Source of the DNA: Sipunculus nudus | Taxonomy: Eukaryota > Annelida > Sipuncula > Golfingiida > Sipunculidae | Reading direction: 5' to 3' | Assembly (NCBI GenBank): GCA_026874595.1 | Contig: CM049321.1 | Coordinates: forward strand, 49,023,297-49,087,296 | DNA: 64,000 bases | Part shown: positions 26,101 through 40,442 of the stretch, piece after piece | Layout of the letters: each line of letters opens with the position of its first letter | Numbering within the stretch: position 1 is the stretch's first letter | Position numbers and translations under genes: made by a program | Notes under the pieces: model-generated | Databases searched by the model: none | What the model saw: the letters and a program-made list of their open reading frames with translations, nothing else | What the model was told of the DNA's origin: nothing

Positions 26101-27859
26101 TATAATTTGCGTTATTGCCCAATGGGCTGAATTCAGGGTTTGTCAAATCCTGTCAGATAAAAGGAAGAGGTTTCAACAAGAACCTTACATTCGAAACTAC
26201 TCGGCCGATCGTTGCCGATCAGCCTAATAATAAACGAAAATATATGGTATTGTTCGCCGGAAATTCTGCTGGTTACCGTTTCTGCTGACTGGTCAAACGT
26301 TTTCAAAGTTTACAAAAATTATATATTGGTAGGCGATAACTAGGTACAAATGTCTATAATATTGACTTGGTATGTTGGAAATGTTGAAAATGAAATATTG
26401 CTGACAGCAGATTTAACTTGAAAGTTCTGTGTATCATATATAGATGTTTCATTTATCGTCCACTAGGGGTCGACCTTGTGGCGAGCACTTTATCCTCAAC
26501 TGGGAAGTTTTTCCTTTCCATTTCTTAAACCAGTGTTCTCATCTCGCTTAAAGGGTGGAATCTGTAAGAACTGAAAAAAATACATTGTTTGCTATTACAC
26601 AGCGCACAACATTTGTGCACTGACCCGGCCTTGACAACGCCATCCCGGAATACTTTCCATGGCGGCTTCCTGTATACATCCCAGGCATGAAGACCTGAGG
26701 TCCCGGTTTGGACTAGAGTCCGGATTTGAGTCCACTTTTTGTGGGGTCTCTGACTTGGACTCGAGGGTCCTTCACTCGGACTTGTACTAGGACTCGGATC
26801 GAGGTAAGGACTCAAGAAATCAGGATATCAGGTTCAGTAGAAAAGAAAATAGTGACACAAATTATATAAAGACAAATGCGTGATCTACAAACAGGATAAG
26901 ACTATACAAAGTCAGTTTTAGCTCTGCGTCAGGGGATAAAACGATATTTAACATCAAAGGAAAGGTCACTTGTAAACTAACATAACATTTTAATCATTAT
27001 CTCTAATATTCCTTTTAAATTTCTTTAAAGAAGAAGACTTGTATTGGACTCGGACTCAAAGAAAGTGGACCTGGACTCAAAACTACAAGTACTCTGACTT
27101 GGACCCGGACTCCAATGGCCTGGAATCGGTCTTGCACTCGGACTCGGGTGGTGACTCGAATACAAAACTGATAAATCCGAGGCTAGAAGCCAACGGATTT
27201 GGCCGAGGTGTTCCGATGGGGGAATTTACTGTTAATGAAAAATAAGCATTTATCATTTGAAATATTATTCATACAACAAAAAACCATTTTATGTCAACAT
27301 GACGGGCCCGAACATTAAGTGTAAAATTCACACCGCAAGACCAGGTAAGGTGCCGACAATTACAGAGCATGCTATCGTGCTTTAAAGAAAAGGTCGAATA
27401 TGGTCAGGTTACGACGGAAGCGAAACAAGCAATTCAACGGGCATGACGTTCACTGGAAACCGCTAGTGATATATTTGAGAAGGGGACCAGTCTATTTAAT
27501 CTCGAGAACTTTTAGCAGGCCAGAGGGAAGTTTGCACTCCATATGTAGAATGACTCAGCATGAAGCAAACACAGATCCGGAGTTCTATAACCCGCCAGGC
27601 AATAAACGGTCATCTGTACAGAACACACTCTTTCCTTGGCGTGGCGTCAGTCTATACATAGGCCGAGGATAAAAGATTAAAAGACAGCAAGTGTTCGCTT
27701 TCTGAGGTTACGCACATGATGCATATATTATATATGTGTATGCGTGTGTATATGTGGGTGTAATATGTATATGAAGATTAAAGGACACCCAGTCTGCGTT
27801 GTCTAAGGTTATGTCGACAATTAATTTTTGTCTGTCTCGCTGTCTGTCTGTCTCTCCCT

Positions 27860-27933
<74 letters not shown>

Positions 27934-28021
27934 GAATATATATATATAGATATATAATTATACAAATGGTGTAATACCATAGAGCACTCTAGTAGTTATT
28001 TATTGGAGGAAACCTGTAGAT

Positions 28022-28068
<47 letters not shown>

Positions 28069-28605
28069 ATATGTGTTATAGATAAGCGTGATACTGATAG
28101 ACCTAACCTGGTACATTCGGCTTAGGAGAGAGCATGCATGTGAGCTAGTGTTAAAATACTCGATGCAATTGAAGAAAACCCACAAACCGAATAAGGTCGA
28201 AATAATTGAAGAAAAATTGTTATCACTTTCCCGCTGTACTGCATGCCTTATCACCAGGAAGTATTGAATTCATGTTACATGAATAATATATATATGCAGA
28301 TGCAACCGTGATTTTAACGTACTGAAAGTACAATTTGTATGAATTTGATTTTTTCCAGCTTATATATACAGAATGGACAAGTTATATCAGTATCACGTTA
28401 TGATTTGTTTACAAGAAAAACCTATTCTGGTCGATTCTGTGAACTCTATGTTGGATCAAAGGGTTGTGCGCATGCGTAGTGATACCATGTCAGGCACGTG
28501 CTGAAGCCAGGCGTGACTCGTATGCATGGTTTTATTTTGACCTGATATGATCTATGACCTGACAAAATCCGAGCAAGGTCTCCAGATATAGCACTTAATA
28601 TATAC

Positions 28606-28666
<61 letters not shown>

Positions 28667-29826
28667 ATTTTTTACATTAATGTACTTTGTATCATATAGT
28701 ACTAATAACTTATAAAGAACACAAAGACAACAAAGACGTGCATATACAAACATACATACATACATACACACACACATATATATATACACTTATAAAAAAT
28801 TGTCTGTGGCCTATCTTTATTGATTGTGTGTATAAGAGTGTGTGTGGAAGGGGGGGGGGATAGTCATATTTGGACATGTTAAACTGTTAATTATAAGACA
28901 GCGACCTTTTTATCCCTCTTTCTGTCTATCTATCTATCTATCTATTTATCTATTTATTCCTTTATCTGTGTATATATGTATATACATGAATATATCTGTG
29001 TATACACGTATGTATCCTGTCAAATTGTATTAAAGTACTGGCGGGAACTGCTTTCATTCAGACGATAGGGGAGTTATTGTTCAGATGTAAAATGATTTTA
29101 TGTACCAACACAGTCTGAAAACAAAGAAATATTTTTTCTTTGGTATATGACGCACGCAAATACAGAAACGTGTTTAGTGGGAACTTCTCAAACAGGTACG
29201 TTTGTCGTAGCGTGTCCCTGTTAGCCCGCTGTCGGTACATGCTTGAGGGTTTAAGTAGAGGTGTCGAGAGTGCAAAGAAATGGTTATCCACGTGTCCGCA
29301 TGGAGACCCCTTGCGTCAGTGCCGGGCCGTGACACCCTCGCCCGTCACACACCTGGACGTAGACGCCAGTTTTATCAGCGCATGACACGTTATCGTGGCT
29401 TAGTATAGCACACTACAATTATCAAACTGTTCTTCAAAATCGATTTCTAAAACGCCCATGTTGCAGGATGTAGGGTTTGTTTCTAGCCGGAGGTTTTGTA
29501 TTCACTAGTGTCTGTCTATGTGTTTGTTTGTTTGCCGGTCATTATCACTCGGATCCATGCCTCAAACTTCACCTCTATACAGACAGCAAGATTTAACTCT
29601 GTTCGGCAACCTCAGAATTAGACGCTGTAGTGTCCCTGTGATAACTAAAATGTTTTATTAAGGACAGGAGTGTCAGTACATAGTGAGGGGAGTGTCAGTA
29701 CATAGTAAGGGGGAATAAAAATGTACCCCTGATATTCAGAGAGTAATATTTATATGCTGGAAATAATATATGTATATTTAATCTTATACTTTTTGTAATA
29801 TCTCAAATATATTAAGGATCAGATGC

Positions 29827-29872
<46 letters not shown>

Positions 29873-32800
29873 ATAATTCAATATCCGTATAGCTTTACGA
29901 AGTTGCTCCAACATTACCCTATTGGTGACAACTCCCCCACCTCGCACTCACACACACACACTTTTAAAGATAAATTGACGCCATTGATCAAAGATACATT
30001 ACAGAGGTGTACATGGCCAGGTACATGGCCGGGTACATATTCCCTAGACGTAAGTTTTTGTCAATCTATTCGTCAGACCGTAACGTTTTTTTCGCGCGCG
30101 TTATCTCCTGAATCATTTGAGCAATCTTTGCCCTGACTTCTCCGAGCAATCGGTTTGACTTTTTTAAATTTTGATACCTATGAGGGCAATTGTAATTTCT
30201 GCAGCACATCTTTTCGTATGCTAATTTGAATTTGGGAAAACTCGCAAAATATGCAAAATATAAATTCTTTTATTTTTTAAATGACTGTAGATAATCAAAG
30301 AATGTTACACTATATGAGTAATTACAATGGAATTAACCATAGAGATGTTACGAGGCAAAAAGCTGGCGTTTTTTAGGGACACCCGATATACATATATAAT
30401 GTATGTATGGCTGTATATTACTGTGAAATTAAGTGCAGATTTACTTCTCGAGGAAAGAGTTGGACACTCGAATGTTGAAGATATTACAGAGCAGGATTTC
30501 TATACTTTAAGGACTGGGTAAACCACTTTGTTTATACATCAAGTCTAATCCCTCACTGCCGGAGGTAAGAAATCTAAAGAGCTCTTTGTTTAGCGAGTGA
30601 CGATGCATAAACATATATATAGGGAGGGTAGACTTGTGTTCGGGCCCGCCCACGTATGAGGATTCTGTGTATATATGCGAATCCTTTGTTGTGGTTTATG
30701 ATAACTCAGATCGCTATCACCAGACTCTGAAAGTCTGATGGTTATCAAGAAGGAAGCTTTTGTGCTCAATTTTTCCAAAAAGATTTTTTTTTCTGAATGT
30801 GAAGTTAGCGTGTAGGTTTTGGTTAAATATTATCTCTAAATTACATAAGGGGCAAAATCGGCACTACTGTACTTTTACAGAGAGCGGTAGTGTAATTATC
30901 ATATCGCGAGGTTTTTGACCGCTGGGTCGATGGTTCACATCCCGTTCAGACTATCTGTTTACAGTATTTGTAGTGATCCTGGCGTATTTCCCTCCTGCAT
31001 CCACTATACACGCTTTCAGTAATATTAAAAGTATATAATTAACTCAATAATTTTAAAAGCAAATCGAACTAGACATTTCTTGGCACCGCAGGTGCCAGAG
31101 TATCCCCAGACATAGTAGCCCCCCCCCCCCTTTAAGAACAGACCCCCATTTTTAGCAGCATATACTGACACTTTGCATATTTATTGTTTCTTCCATCTAA
31201 CAATCCACAATCATGTTGAAGATGTTGGTCCTGTGACCTTGATCTTTTTAAAGATGTGTCCTGTGACCTTGACCTTTGACCTCATGACCCCAAAATCAAT
31301 TTTGGTCTTGCTTTTCCAATGGGACATATACAAGTCAAGTTTGGAAACCATACATCAATAAAAGCAGGAATTATCATATAGAAACTAATTTTTGGACAGA
31401 TCGCTCCTGTGACCTTCACCTTTGACCTTGTGACCTCAAAATTGATAGAGGTTTTCCACTCTTGGCAGGTGAACTATATGTGCAAGATGAAAGATTTGAG
31501 ATGAATTGTTTGGCTGAAAATGCATCCACAATCTTTATTAAGAGGTTTCCTGTGACCTTGACCTTTGACCTCATGACCCCAAAATCAATTCGGGTCTTGC
31601 TTTTCCAAAGGGTCAAATACAAGTCAAGTTTGAAATCCATACATCAATAAAAGATATCATCCAGAAACTAATTTTTGGACAGATGGCTCCTGTGACCTTC
31701 ACCTTTGACCTTGTGACCTCAAAATTGATAGGGTTCTTCCTCTCTTGGCAGGTGAACTATATGTGCAAGATGAAAGATCTGAGATGAAATGTTTGGCTGA
31801 AAATGCATCCACATCTTTTTAAAGATGTGTCCTGTGACCTTGACCTTTGACCTCATGACCCCAAAATCAATTCAGGTCTTGCTTTTCCAATTGGACATAT
31901 ACAAGTCAAGTTTGAAATCCATACATCAATAAAAGCAGGAATTATCATTCAGAAACTAATTTTTGGACAGATGGCTCCTGTGACCTTCACCTTTGACCTT
32001 GTGACCTCAAAATTGATAGGGGTTTTCCACTCTTGGCAGGTGAACTATATGTGCAAGATGAAAGATCTGAGATGAATTGTTTGGCTGAAATTGCATCCAC
32101 AACCTTTTTAAAGAGGTTTCCTGTGACCTTGACCTTTGACCTCATGACCCCAAAATCAATTCGGGTCTTGCATTTCCAATGGGTCAAATACAAGTCAAGT
32201 TTGCATTCCATACATCAATAAAAGAAGGAATTATCATCCAGAAACTAATTTTTGGACAGATAGCTCCTGTGGCCTTGACCTTTGACCTTGTGACCCCAAA
32301 AATTATATGGATTATCCACTATTGCCAAGTGAGCTATATATTCAAGATGGAAGACCTGGGATGAAAGTTTGGCTTAAAATGCATCCACATCTTTTTAAAG
32401 ATGTTTCCTGTGACCTTGACCTTTGACCTCATGACCCCAAAATCAATTCAGGTCTTGCTTTTCCAATGGGACATATACAAGTCAAGTTTGAAACCATACA
32501 TCAATAAAAGCAGGAATTATCATCCAGGAACTAATTTGTGGACAGATAGCTCCTGTGACCTTCATCTTTGACCTTGTGACCTCAAAACTGATAGGGGTCT
32601 TCCTCTATTGGCAGATTACTTATATGTGCAAGATGAAAGGTCTGAGATGAAATGTTTGGCTGTAAATGCATCCACAATCTGTTTAAAGATGTGTCCTGTG
32701 ACCTTGACCTTTGACCTCATGACCCCACAATTAATTGGAGTTTTGCTTTTTCAATGGGACATATATAAGTCAAATTTGAAATCAATACATCAAATAAAAG

Positions 32801-35800
32801 CTGGAATTATCATCCAGAAACTAATTTTTGGACAGATAGCTCCTGTGGCCTTGACCTTTGACCTTGTGACCCCAAAATTTATATGGATCATCCACTATTG
32901 GCAAGTGAGCTATATATTCAAGATGGAAGACCTGGGATGAAAGTTTGACTTAAAATGCATCCACAGTATCTTTTAAAATGCCAGTCCAGTGACCTTGATC
33001 TTTGACCTCATGACCATAGAACCTATAGGGTTCTTACTTTAGTGGTGGGCCATACATAAGTCATGTTTGAAATCCATATGGCTCTCAACACTGGAGATAT
33101 CATAAGAGGTGTGTGATTTTCACCATATATGGCAATATTCAAGGTCAAGGCCACTATCATAGGAAAGGTCATGACCCCAATTTAAATAAACATCATCCCA
33201 TAACCCATACCTATGTATATGCATAATATAAAAGAAATCTGTCCATTAGTTTTTGACTTATAATGCTCACAGTACTGTAAGGTGGCAAATTGGGGGTATT
33301 AAACGGCATGAAAACAAGTAAAGAATAACAGGTGGCGCCACAAGTTTCTGGAACATGACAACCCTATCCATGATCTTCCATCAACTTGATTTTGGGATAA
33401 ATCCATGCAAGATTTCTTGAGATATTAAAGAATTTGTGTGATTTTCCCCAAAATTGGACCTATTCAAGGTCAAGGACACTCTCCTAGTAAAGGTCATGAC
33501 CTCATTTTAAATAGGCGTCGTCCTCTTACCAATATCTATACATATACCAAGTTTGGTAAAGTTCCGTGAAATATTTTTTGGGTTATCGCGCCAACAAGAT
33601 TTATATGCGGCGGCGGCGGCGGGAGCGGGACCGGTATGAAAACATAGTATCCCCCGACTTTGTCTGGGGATACAATAATATCTTTCGAAGGTCATAAGAG
33701 AATTTCAAATTGTGTTGCCGTTTGAAGTGGTGCTGTTAAATAGACAATGCTTTTAACATGCATGTGAATTTAACCATATTATTTTTCTACTGATGTATAA
33801 GCTTTACACTTCCAGTGTTCAAAAAGCATGGCGACCTTTGACCTTTCTGTACTGGCAAAAGAGCATCTTTCCCAGCCTCACTCTGATCTTTATCGATTTG
33901 ATGTAGTGGAGAATGAAAGCAGCGTCCGGGTGGCTTTCACAAAACACAATACGGCAGATGTCGTAAACGTCATTTTATTGTGGGTAGGGCCTGATTTATA
34001 AAGCTTGATTTTCTCCGATAATTAACAATAAACGTGTAATAAGAGTGAGTGAAAGTGGTGGTATATTTACCTGGATCTCTTTCAAGGTTACAGCATCTAT
34101 AGCGAAGCTGCCCCCCCCCAACCCCGTTTAGCGCAGTTGGTCAAGAAATTCTGGCCTCAACAGAGCTGCTCTGTGAAATGAGATTTCATTACGGAATGTC
34201 TCAACAATAATTTTTGTCATGGACAATTTTGCTCTCTGTAGTGACAGAAATTGCTATGGATTAGCATTCTCTCTCACGAGAAGGAATCTCACCTGATCTC
34301 ACCCTCTGTGAGAGAACTTAAAGGGGTTTATTCACATACTATGTACGTAAATCATCCTTAAAGTTTTATGGTATATGTCAGTATTTTGTACTAAAATCGG
34401 TGGCTCGGGCGTGTACCAGTCGCGAAATATGAAGCGCGGAAAAGAAACTAAAATTTATGTTAATGCTAGTTTACGCATGCTTTTTATTTGAATGTATTAT
34501 AACATTAAGCTCCCCATGCTTAGCTACAGTTTAGTATAATATAATTCTTTTTATTGTAATATTCTTATATAATCATTAGAACTTGAATATAATCTATTTA
34601 TACTGAGGTCGAGGTGGATTCGGTCTGACTGACTGAAAGTGAGAAGTCGGCGCTCGAGCCCGCACTGGCTCCCTCATCAACGACAAAATTTGACGAATAA
34701 AGTCGGTATATAATTTGTTATTTAAGGCGAAAATAGAAGATACTGATAGAGTAGATACTGATAGAAATTCGTAGTGAGTGAGGTGGAGGAAGCCGGAGAA
34801 CCCGGAGAGAACCACCGACCTTTGACAGGCCACTACAGCCTACTCTCAAGTCAGCACCTGGGATCGGACCCCCCTGGGTCGCCAGCGGAGAAGGCCGAGG
34901 GTTTTACCGGTCAACTGTCCAGGCCCCTGGGCTGATTCGGTCGGATTTCTGGAATTCTTATACTTCTTCGCCAAAGTCCAAGTCTGAATCTCGATGTGGA
35001 CTCGAGTCATACATACATCACTGGTCAAATTTCTCAGACATATATAGCATTAAGCAATAAGTTTTAAAACGTCCATATCAACCATGATGCTTCGAGTCCT
35101 TGGGTGTCATCACGCTGCATAAAAACAGGATTATCTCGCTGCATGTCTGAATGGATTTAATTTGATCCGTTCAAGATCAGGAGGTAATCAGGGTATCTTA
35201 CAGTGCTGTGGACCCCTACCTGTGCAAATGTAAATGGAAAATATGAAGTTGTGAATATGAGCTGTACAGTGCTAATCTATAGCTCTTTAATGCCTATGAG
35301 TAAATAAATGAATATATACACCGCTTATAATTGGCCCTGCATGGTACGAATTTGCAAATATGTCGTTATATTTCTGTAACATCAATTTATATTTTGTCCT
35401 ATTGTCTTTCATATTATTCATTTAGAATTTATTCATGTTATATAATTATGCTATACACAAACTCACGATCAACAAGAATTGGTCAACTTAAACATTAAAG
35501 ACGCTCGGTCTCTGGTGACCCTGGGCGGTTGCCTTCACCAGCTTTACAGATAGGTCATAAAGGAATATTCTATTATCGCAGGGAATGATTGTTTACACAT
35601 TTGTTCACTTCTTAATTTTAGTTAAAGAAAACCCTGTAAGATAAACTTCCCTTAATATGAAATTCCGCTGATAAAAAATAGTCAAGATCGAAATTATACA
35701 TAAGTAAAATCTGCAGTGTAGAACTTCCATAGGCAGGGCCGATTAATAGCGGGGAGCGCAAGGCCCGTCCCCCCACCCCCCCCCCCCCCATTTTCGACCT

Positions 35801-38800
35801 AACCAAAATAAACTGGGGGGGGGGGGGGACTCATAGTACATCAAGTGTATAGAACAGTTACAATGTTTATTTTGCTTATAATGCATTTAAGCGAACCAAT
35901 ATTGCACGATTACACCTGGGCCATCTCCCCCGGTACGCGGCCTCGCAAAGTGAGCCCCCCCTCCCCCCGGATTCTAAATTTCTGTATCCGCCCCTAGTAG
36001 TATATAATTGTGTATCTGGAAAGTAAGATAAAGATCAAATTACACAATACGGTACAGTACAGTGTCTGTATCTGGGCGGGGTAACATTTTTGTCGTTAGG
36101 CCTTCCCGGTTTTCTGATGGTTATTGACTCTGACTCATCGGCTTTAGAGATACTATAAACTTGAAGTCTTGGTTGAGGTTACAGAGGCCAAGCTGATGTA
36201 ATGTTCTAGAATGTCCTTGCTCCATTGTTATCCGCTCCTTCCGGAAATCGGGGGACATGGTGATCTGTTACGTCCGTCTGTGTGTCCATGTATCCTTACA
36301 CGATGAATACGCGATATAATATCTCATGCACGTTACTCATATCATGTTTTCATTAGCATTCATAACATTAATTGTTAACTACAAGGCAATTACTGGAATT
36401 ATTCCACTTCTAAATAGCATGGCTAACATGACACTTGATTCTTACATTCCGGCTCGGTGGGGATTTTGGTCTCCTTGACAACATTTTCTAGTTTAAATTA
36501 GAGTTTTAACCGCGGACATAGCTATGGTATACATGCAGTATTGGTGAGCGAGAGTCTCATTACAGAGGCGGGCCAGAGGGCTTTTGGAGGTCCCTCCGCT
36601 CTTTTTAGCAAATGTAGTTCCGAAATATATAAGGAGGTTTTAGTGTAACAGTTAACCTGTTAGACCCGTCCCTGAATTATACACAAACCAAAGAGGGAGA
36701 ATACTTTCCACATTGACAACGTGCTAAAACAAGGGAAAAATCACTGACTGACTGAAATTGTTTTTTGCTTTATTGAGCAGCTACAGGTAGCTGTGGTCTG
36801 GGACTTCAGCCCCGCACGCTTAAAGGACGTCACAAGTGCGTGCGTCAGACAGGCTGTGACGTCTCAATTCGTCATTAAGCGTAATTTTGACGGAGCCGAT
36901 ATGAGTGATGCCACACAAACCAAGCAGGAAACCGCGAGAGGCCGCCACAGTTTATCCGTATATCAGTGACTGGAGAAAGCTACAGCACCCACACCCCCAA
37001 AGCCAGAAGGCAGGATACAATCCGACACCGATCCCAGCAACTTGTACCAAGCCAATCCAGAGAGCAGAACTTGTGCGAACGTCAGAGTGAGCGATCATTA
37101 TTTTCATCATCAGCCCGGGGAAAATCACTAAAGCAGTTCTCGTTAAAAACGCTCATGCAAACATTTACTAGATTTGTTTAAAGTTCCGGCTCTAATATAC
37201 TCAACTCTCAGATATTAAGACCTTACATGAAGAATTTTGTGTTAATAAAGTTAGGGCTCCCCATAGTATGTGTAGTTGTGTACTTGCCTCCGTCAGGATG
37301 ATATGCGTTCATCCCTATTTGTGTGTGTATGTGTGTTTGTACACAACATACCTTACGCAATCTTGAACGAAATCTCATGACATTTCCAGGGCATTTCAGA
37401 AACGGGCCAATGGAATCTATTAGATTTTGATGTGGGTTATGCACATGATCCGGGTATAAGAATGTCATCAAGGAATAGTCACAAATCTAGTCACTTGTGA
37501 ATGAATGAACCTGGGCAGAATGGGCAGAATAAGTGGATGGCGGAGGCTTGCAATCATCAGAATGCAGGTTTCTAGTTTAATTAGAGATATGTTCATTATT
37601 TTTCCTATGTGTAACCTGTAAGTGGCGCCACCTATTTCAGCTCATATCTGACTAAAATATCTGAAATTGTAGAATGTATTTCCATTTTATATTATTATTT
37701 ATGTATAATATTGCACTGACTCAAAATAAACACCGAGCCTTTCGTTACAATGCAATAATCTCTTTTCCATAAGGCAAATAAACAAGTCCAATATATGTCA
37801 TGGCTTAGACGTAAAACAAGTTTAAAACAAGTTGTTTCCATCCAATCTCGTCAGTTTTAATGTAGGTATTTCATTTACAAGAAGACCTCTATTTTTCACA
37901 AAGAACTCAGATTATATTTCTAACCACCATGATATGAAAGGAATAAGACTATTTAAATATGGGTTACAGGTATGTATTCCAGTCTGGACCCAGCAAATGC
38001 CGCGGACAAAGTGTATGGTTAATAATGACGCGTGAGCACGATGTAGGCACAGTGATCTTTGGAACACGCTACATGAGAGCTTGGCACATTGTTTAGTTTC
38101 CTCTCGTGGTACGCCAGTATCCAGCATGAACTGCACCAAGTTGACCCCCCCCCCCCCAACCGCCAGTTCCCGCTGGATGTGGTTATTACTTTATCACGCA
38201 ACATCAACCTAGTTAGAGGATGACTGTAGCGCTAACCTTGATGGGTGCAGCCACTGGAACCCAGCGCTATAGCGTGGCTCTGCGCTGAAATAGCGACTAT
38301 TATTACCAACATATTGCATGGGGGCAATTCTGCTTTTGTTTTAGTTCCCTTTATACCCTTCTGCCTGTCTGATGTCTGTCAAGTTGTTTACATGTTTGTC
38401 TTGCCGCCTGTCTGTCTGTTTGCTTGCTTGTCAGTTTTAATCAAAACCAATGATGTCGGAAGGATGCTATGTTTTCACCTGCGTTTGTCAGTTTGTGTGT
38501 TCAGCTGGTTGTCTACCTGTTGTTCTGTCTGTCTGCTTAACTGTGTGTATACATATGAGTGTGTAACTAGCTGTTGTTTTTCCGGCTGACGGTCTGTCTG
38601 TTTATTTGTCTGTCCACCTGTCTGCATCAGCTAAACCTCAAAGATAAAAGGAAAAGGTTGGAGTTTATAGCGTGATATCACGATATGAGTCTCCTCACAA
38701 ATTTACACTTAGTGTTCCTGGTCTTTCGGACCGTTAATTCCAGCAGCTTTGCTCGGCTCCCTGGGGAGCACACAACCCACGTTGCAATAACAGGCGCTAG

Positions 38801-39922
38801 AAGGTTATTCGTTCTACATTTGCCGCCACCAATGACCAGTACTTATTCACAACTGAGTGGGGAGAGCGCACATTTGTGGTAAAGTCTTTGTTTAGGAGTC
38901 TCAGCGCTTGACGCAAACCCCCGACCTCGCGGCCACCGCCTGATTCGGAGACAAAGAACAAAATATATATAAAAAAATACACCATTTCCATGTTGTTCAT
39001 GAGCATTGAGCCTAAACCATCTGTCGTCTTCTGGTCAAATGAACCAGCCTCGCGCGTTTTTTCCCCAAGTACAGATTGTCCTGTGCTTGTCATACACATT
39101 TTTTATTAGTTTTACGTATGAAGAAAATATTTTCTATATAATGGACCTGAACACTCATTGTCAGTCTTCGCCGCCAGGTGTCGTTAGTGTGGTGAAACAA
39201 CTGACTGGAGTATTTGCGTGACTTAAATATCATTTTTTTATCACTGCCCACATGGTAAAGGTTTTAAATACATATTTTTCTTATTTTCAAATACACTTTT
39301 TTCTGTAGTAATATAATAACAACAAAATAAATATGCTTACTTTGAATTTGAAATTTTGAAAATTGATAAGAGATTCTAATTTTTATGGTATCATCCCCTC
39401 ACATATATATATTTGTGTGTGTGTGTGTGTGTGTGTGAGGCGAAACCATGGAAAATGATTGATGCATTTAGTAATAAGCTACAGTTAAACGATAGTAAAA
39501 ACCTATAATCAATGTATTGAAGTAATCAATAATCTCAGTTGGCTGTGTGGTTGTGCACAGCAAGCCCAGCAGTTGCTGTTCCGGCAGTCCAGGATTCTAT
39601 CTGAGACAGCATATCCGGTCATATAACATTTATTAATCCTCAACCCACACACAGCACGCCCGGTGTGTTTACGAACCGTCGTCAGGGACAAACAGCTCGG
39701 AGTTAGCAGGTGTTCCAATTGATCCTCATGTCCATTTATATTGACTAATTGGTATTCAGGTGTAGAGGCAGAGTTCATGACCTTTTCTTGAAGGACCACA
39801 TATGTGGCCTTCCTTGAAAGGGTTATTTCCCGTATGGACTGAATGCCGCAAGCAGGATTTGTTAGCCCATTCTCACATAGTTCGAATCGTCTGCTCGAGT
39901 GTATATATTTAAATATATACAC

Positions 39923-39955
<33 letters not shown>

Positions 39956-40338
39956 GTAGATATATATTTATATATACATAATACATATATTTATAAATAT
40001 ATATATATATATATATAAATTTATATATATATATAAATATAAATTCCTGTGGCGTTGGAGATTGAATGTCCCTTTCCACCGAATGTCTGTAGCAAGACCT
40101 TCTGCTACAGAATTTTAACACTACAGACATACAGACCTGTGTCGCTATGCTGTGAGCGACACAGCGTCAGTGGGTAATGCGTTATGTCTTTTCTCTGAGG
40201 GATTTGGTCAGAATTAACCAAACATATTTTATTTACTGTGACAACAGAGCTTTATGTAAAAAAATTCTTATTAATTAAGAAACATACCCAAATAACCAAT
40301 AATTATCTATAAGGTGGCTTATAAATTATATGATCATG

Positions 40339-40388
<50 letters not shown>

Positions 40389-40397
40389 ATATATATA

Positions 40398-40442
<45 letters not shown>

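Noticed and set aside
31416-32940. Set of 60-110-codon ORFs repeated in the intron
   Set aside because: They repeat with the 288-bp tandem unit, on both strands, and are by-products of the repeat.
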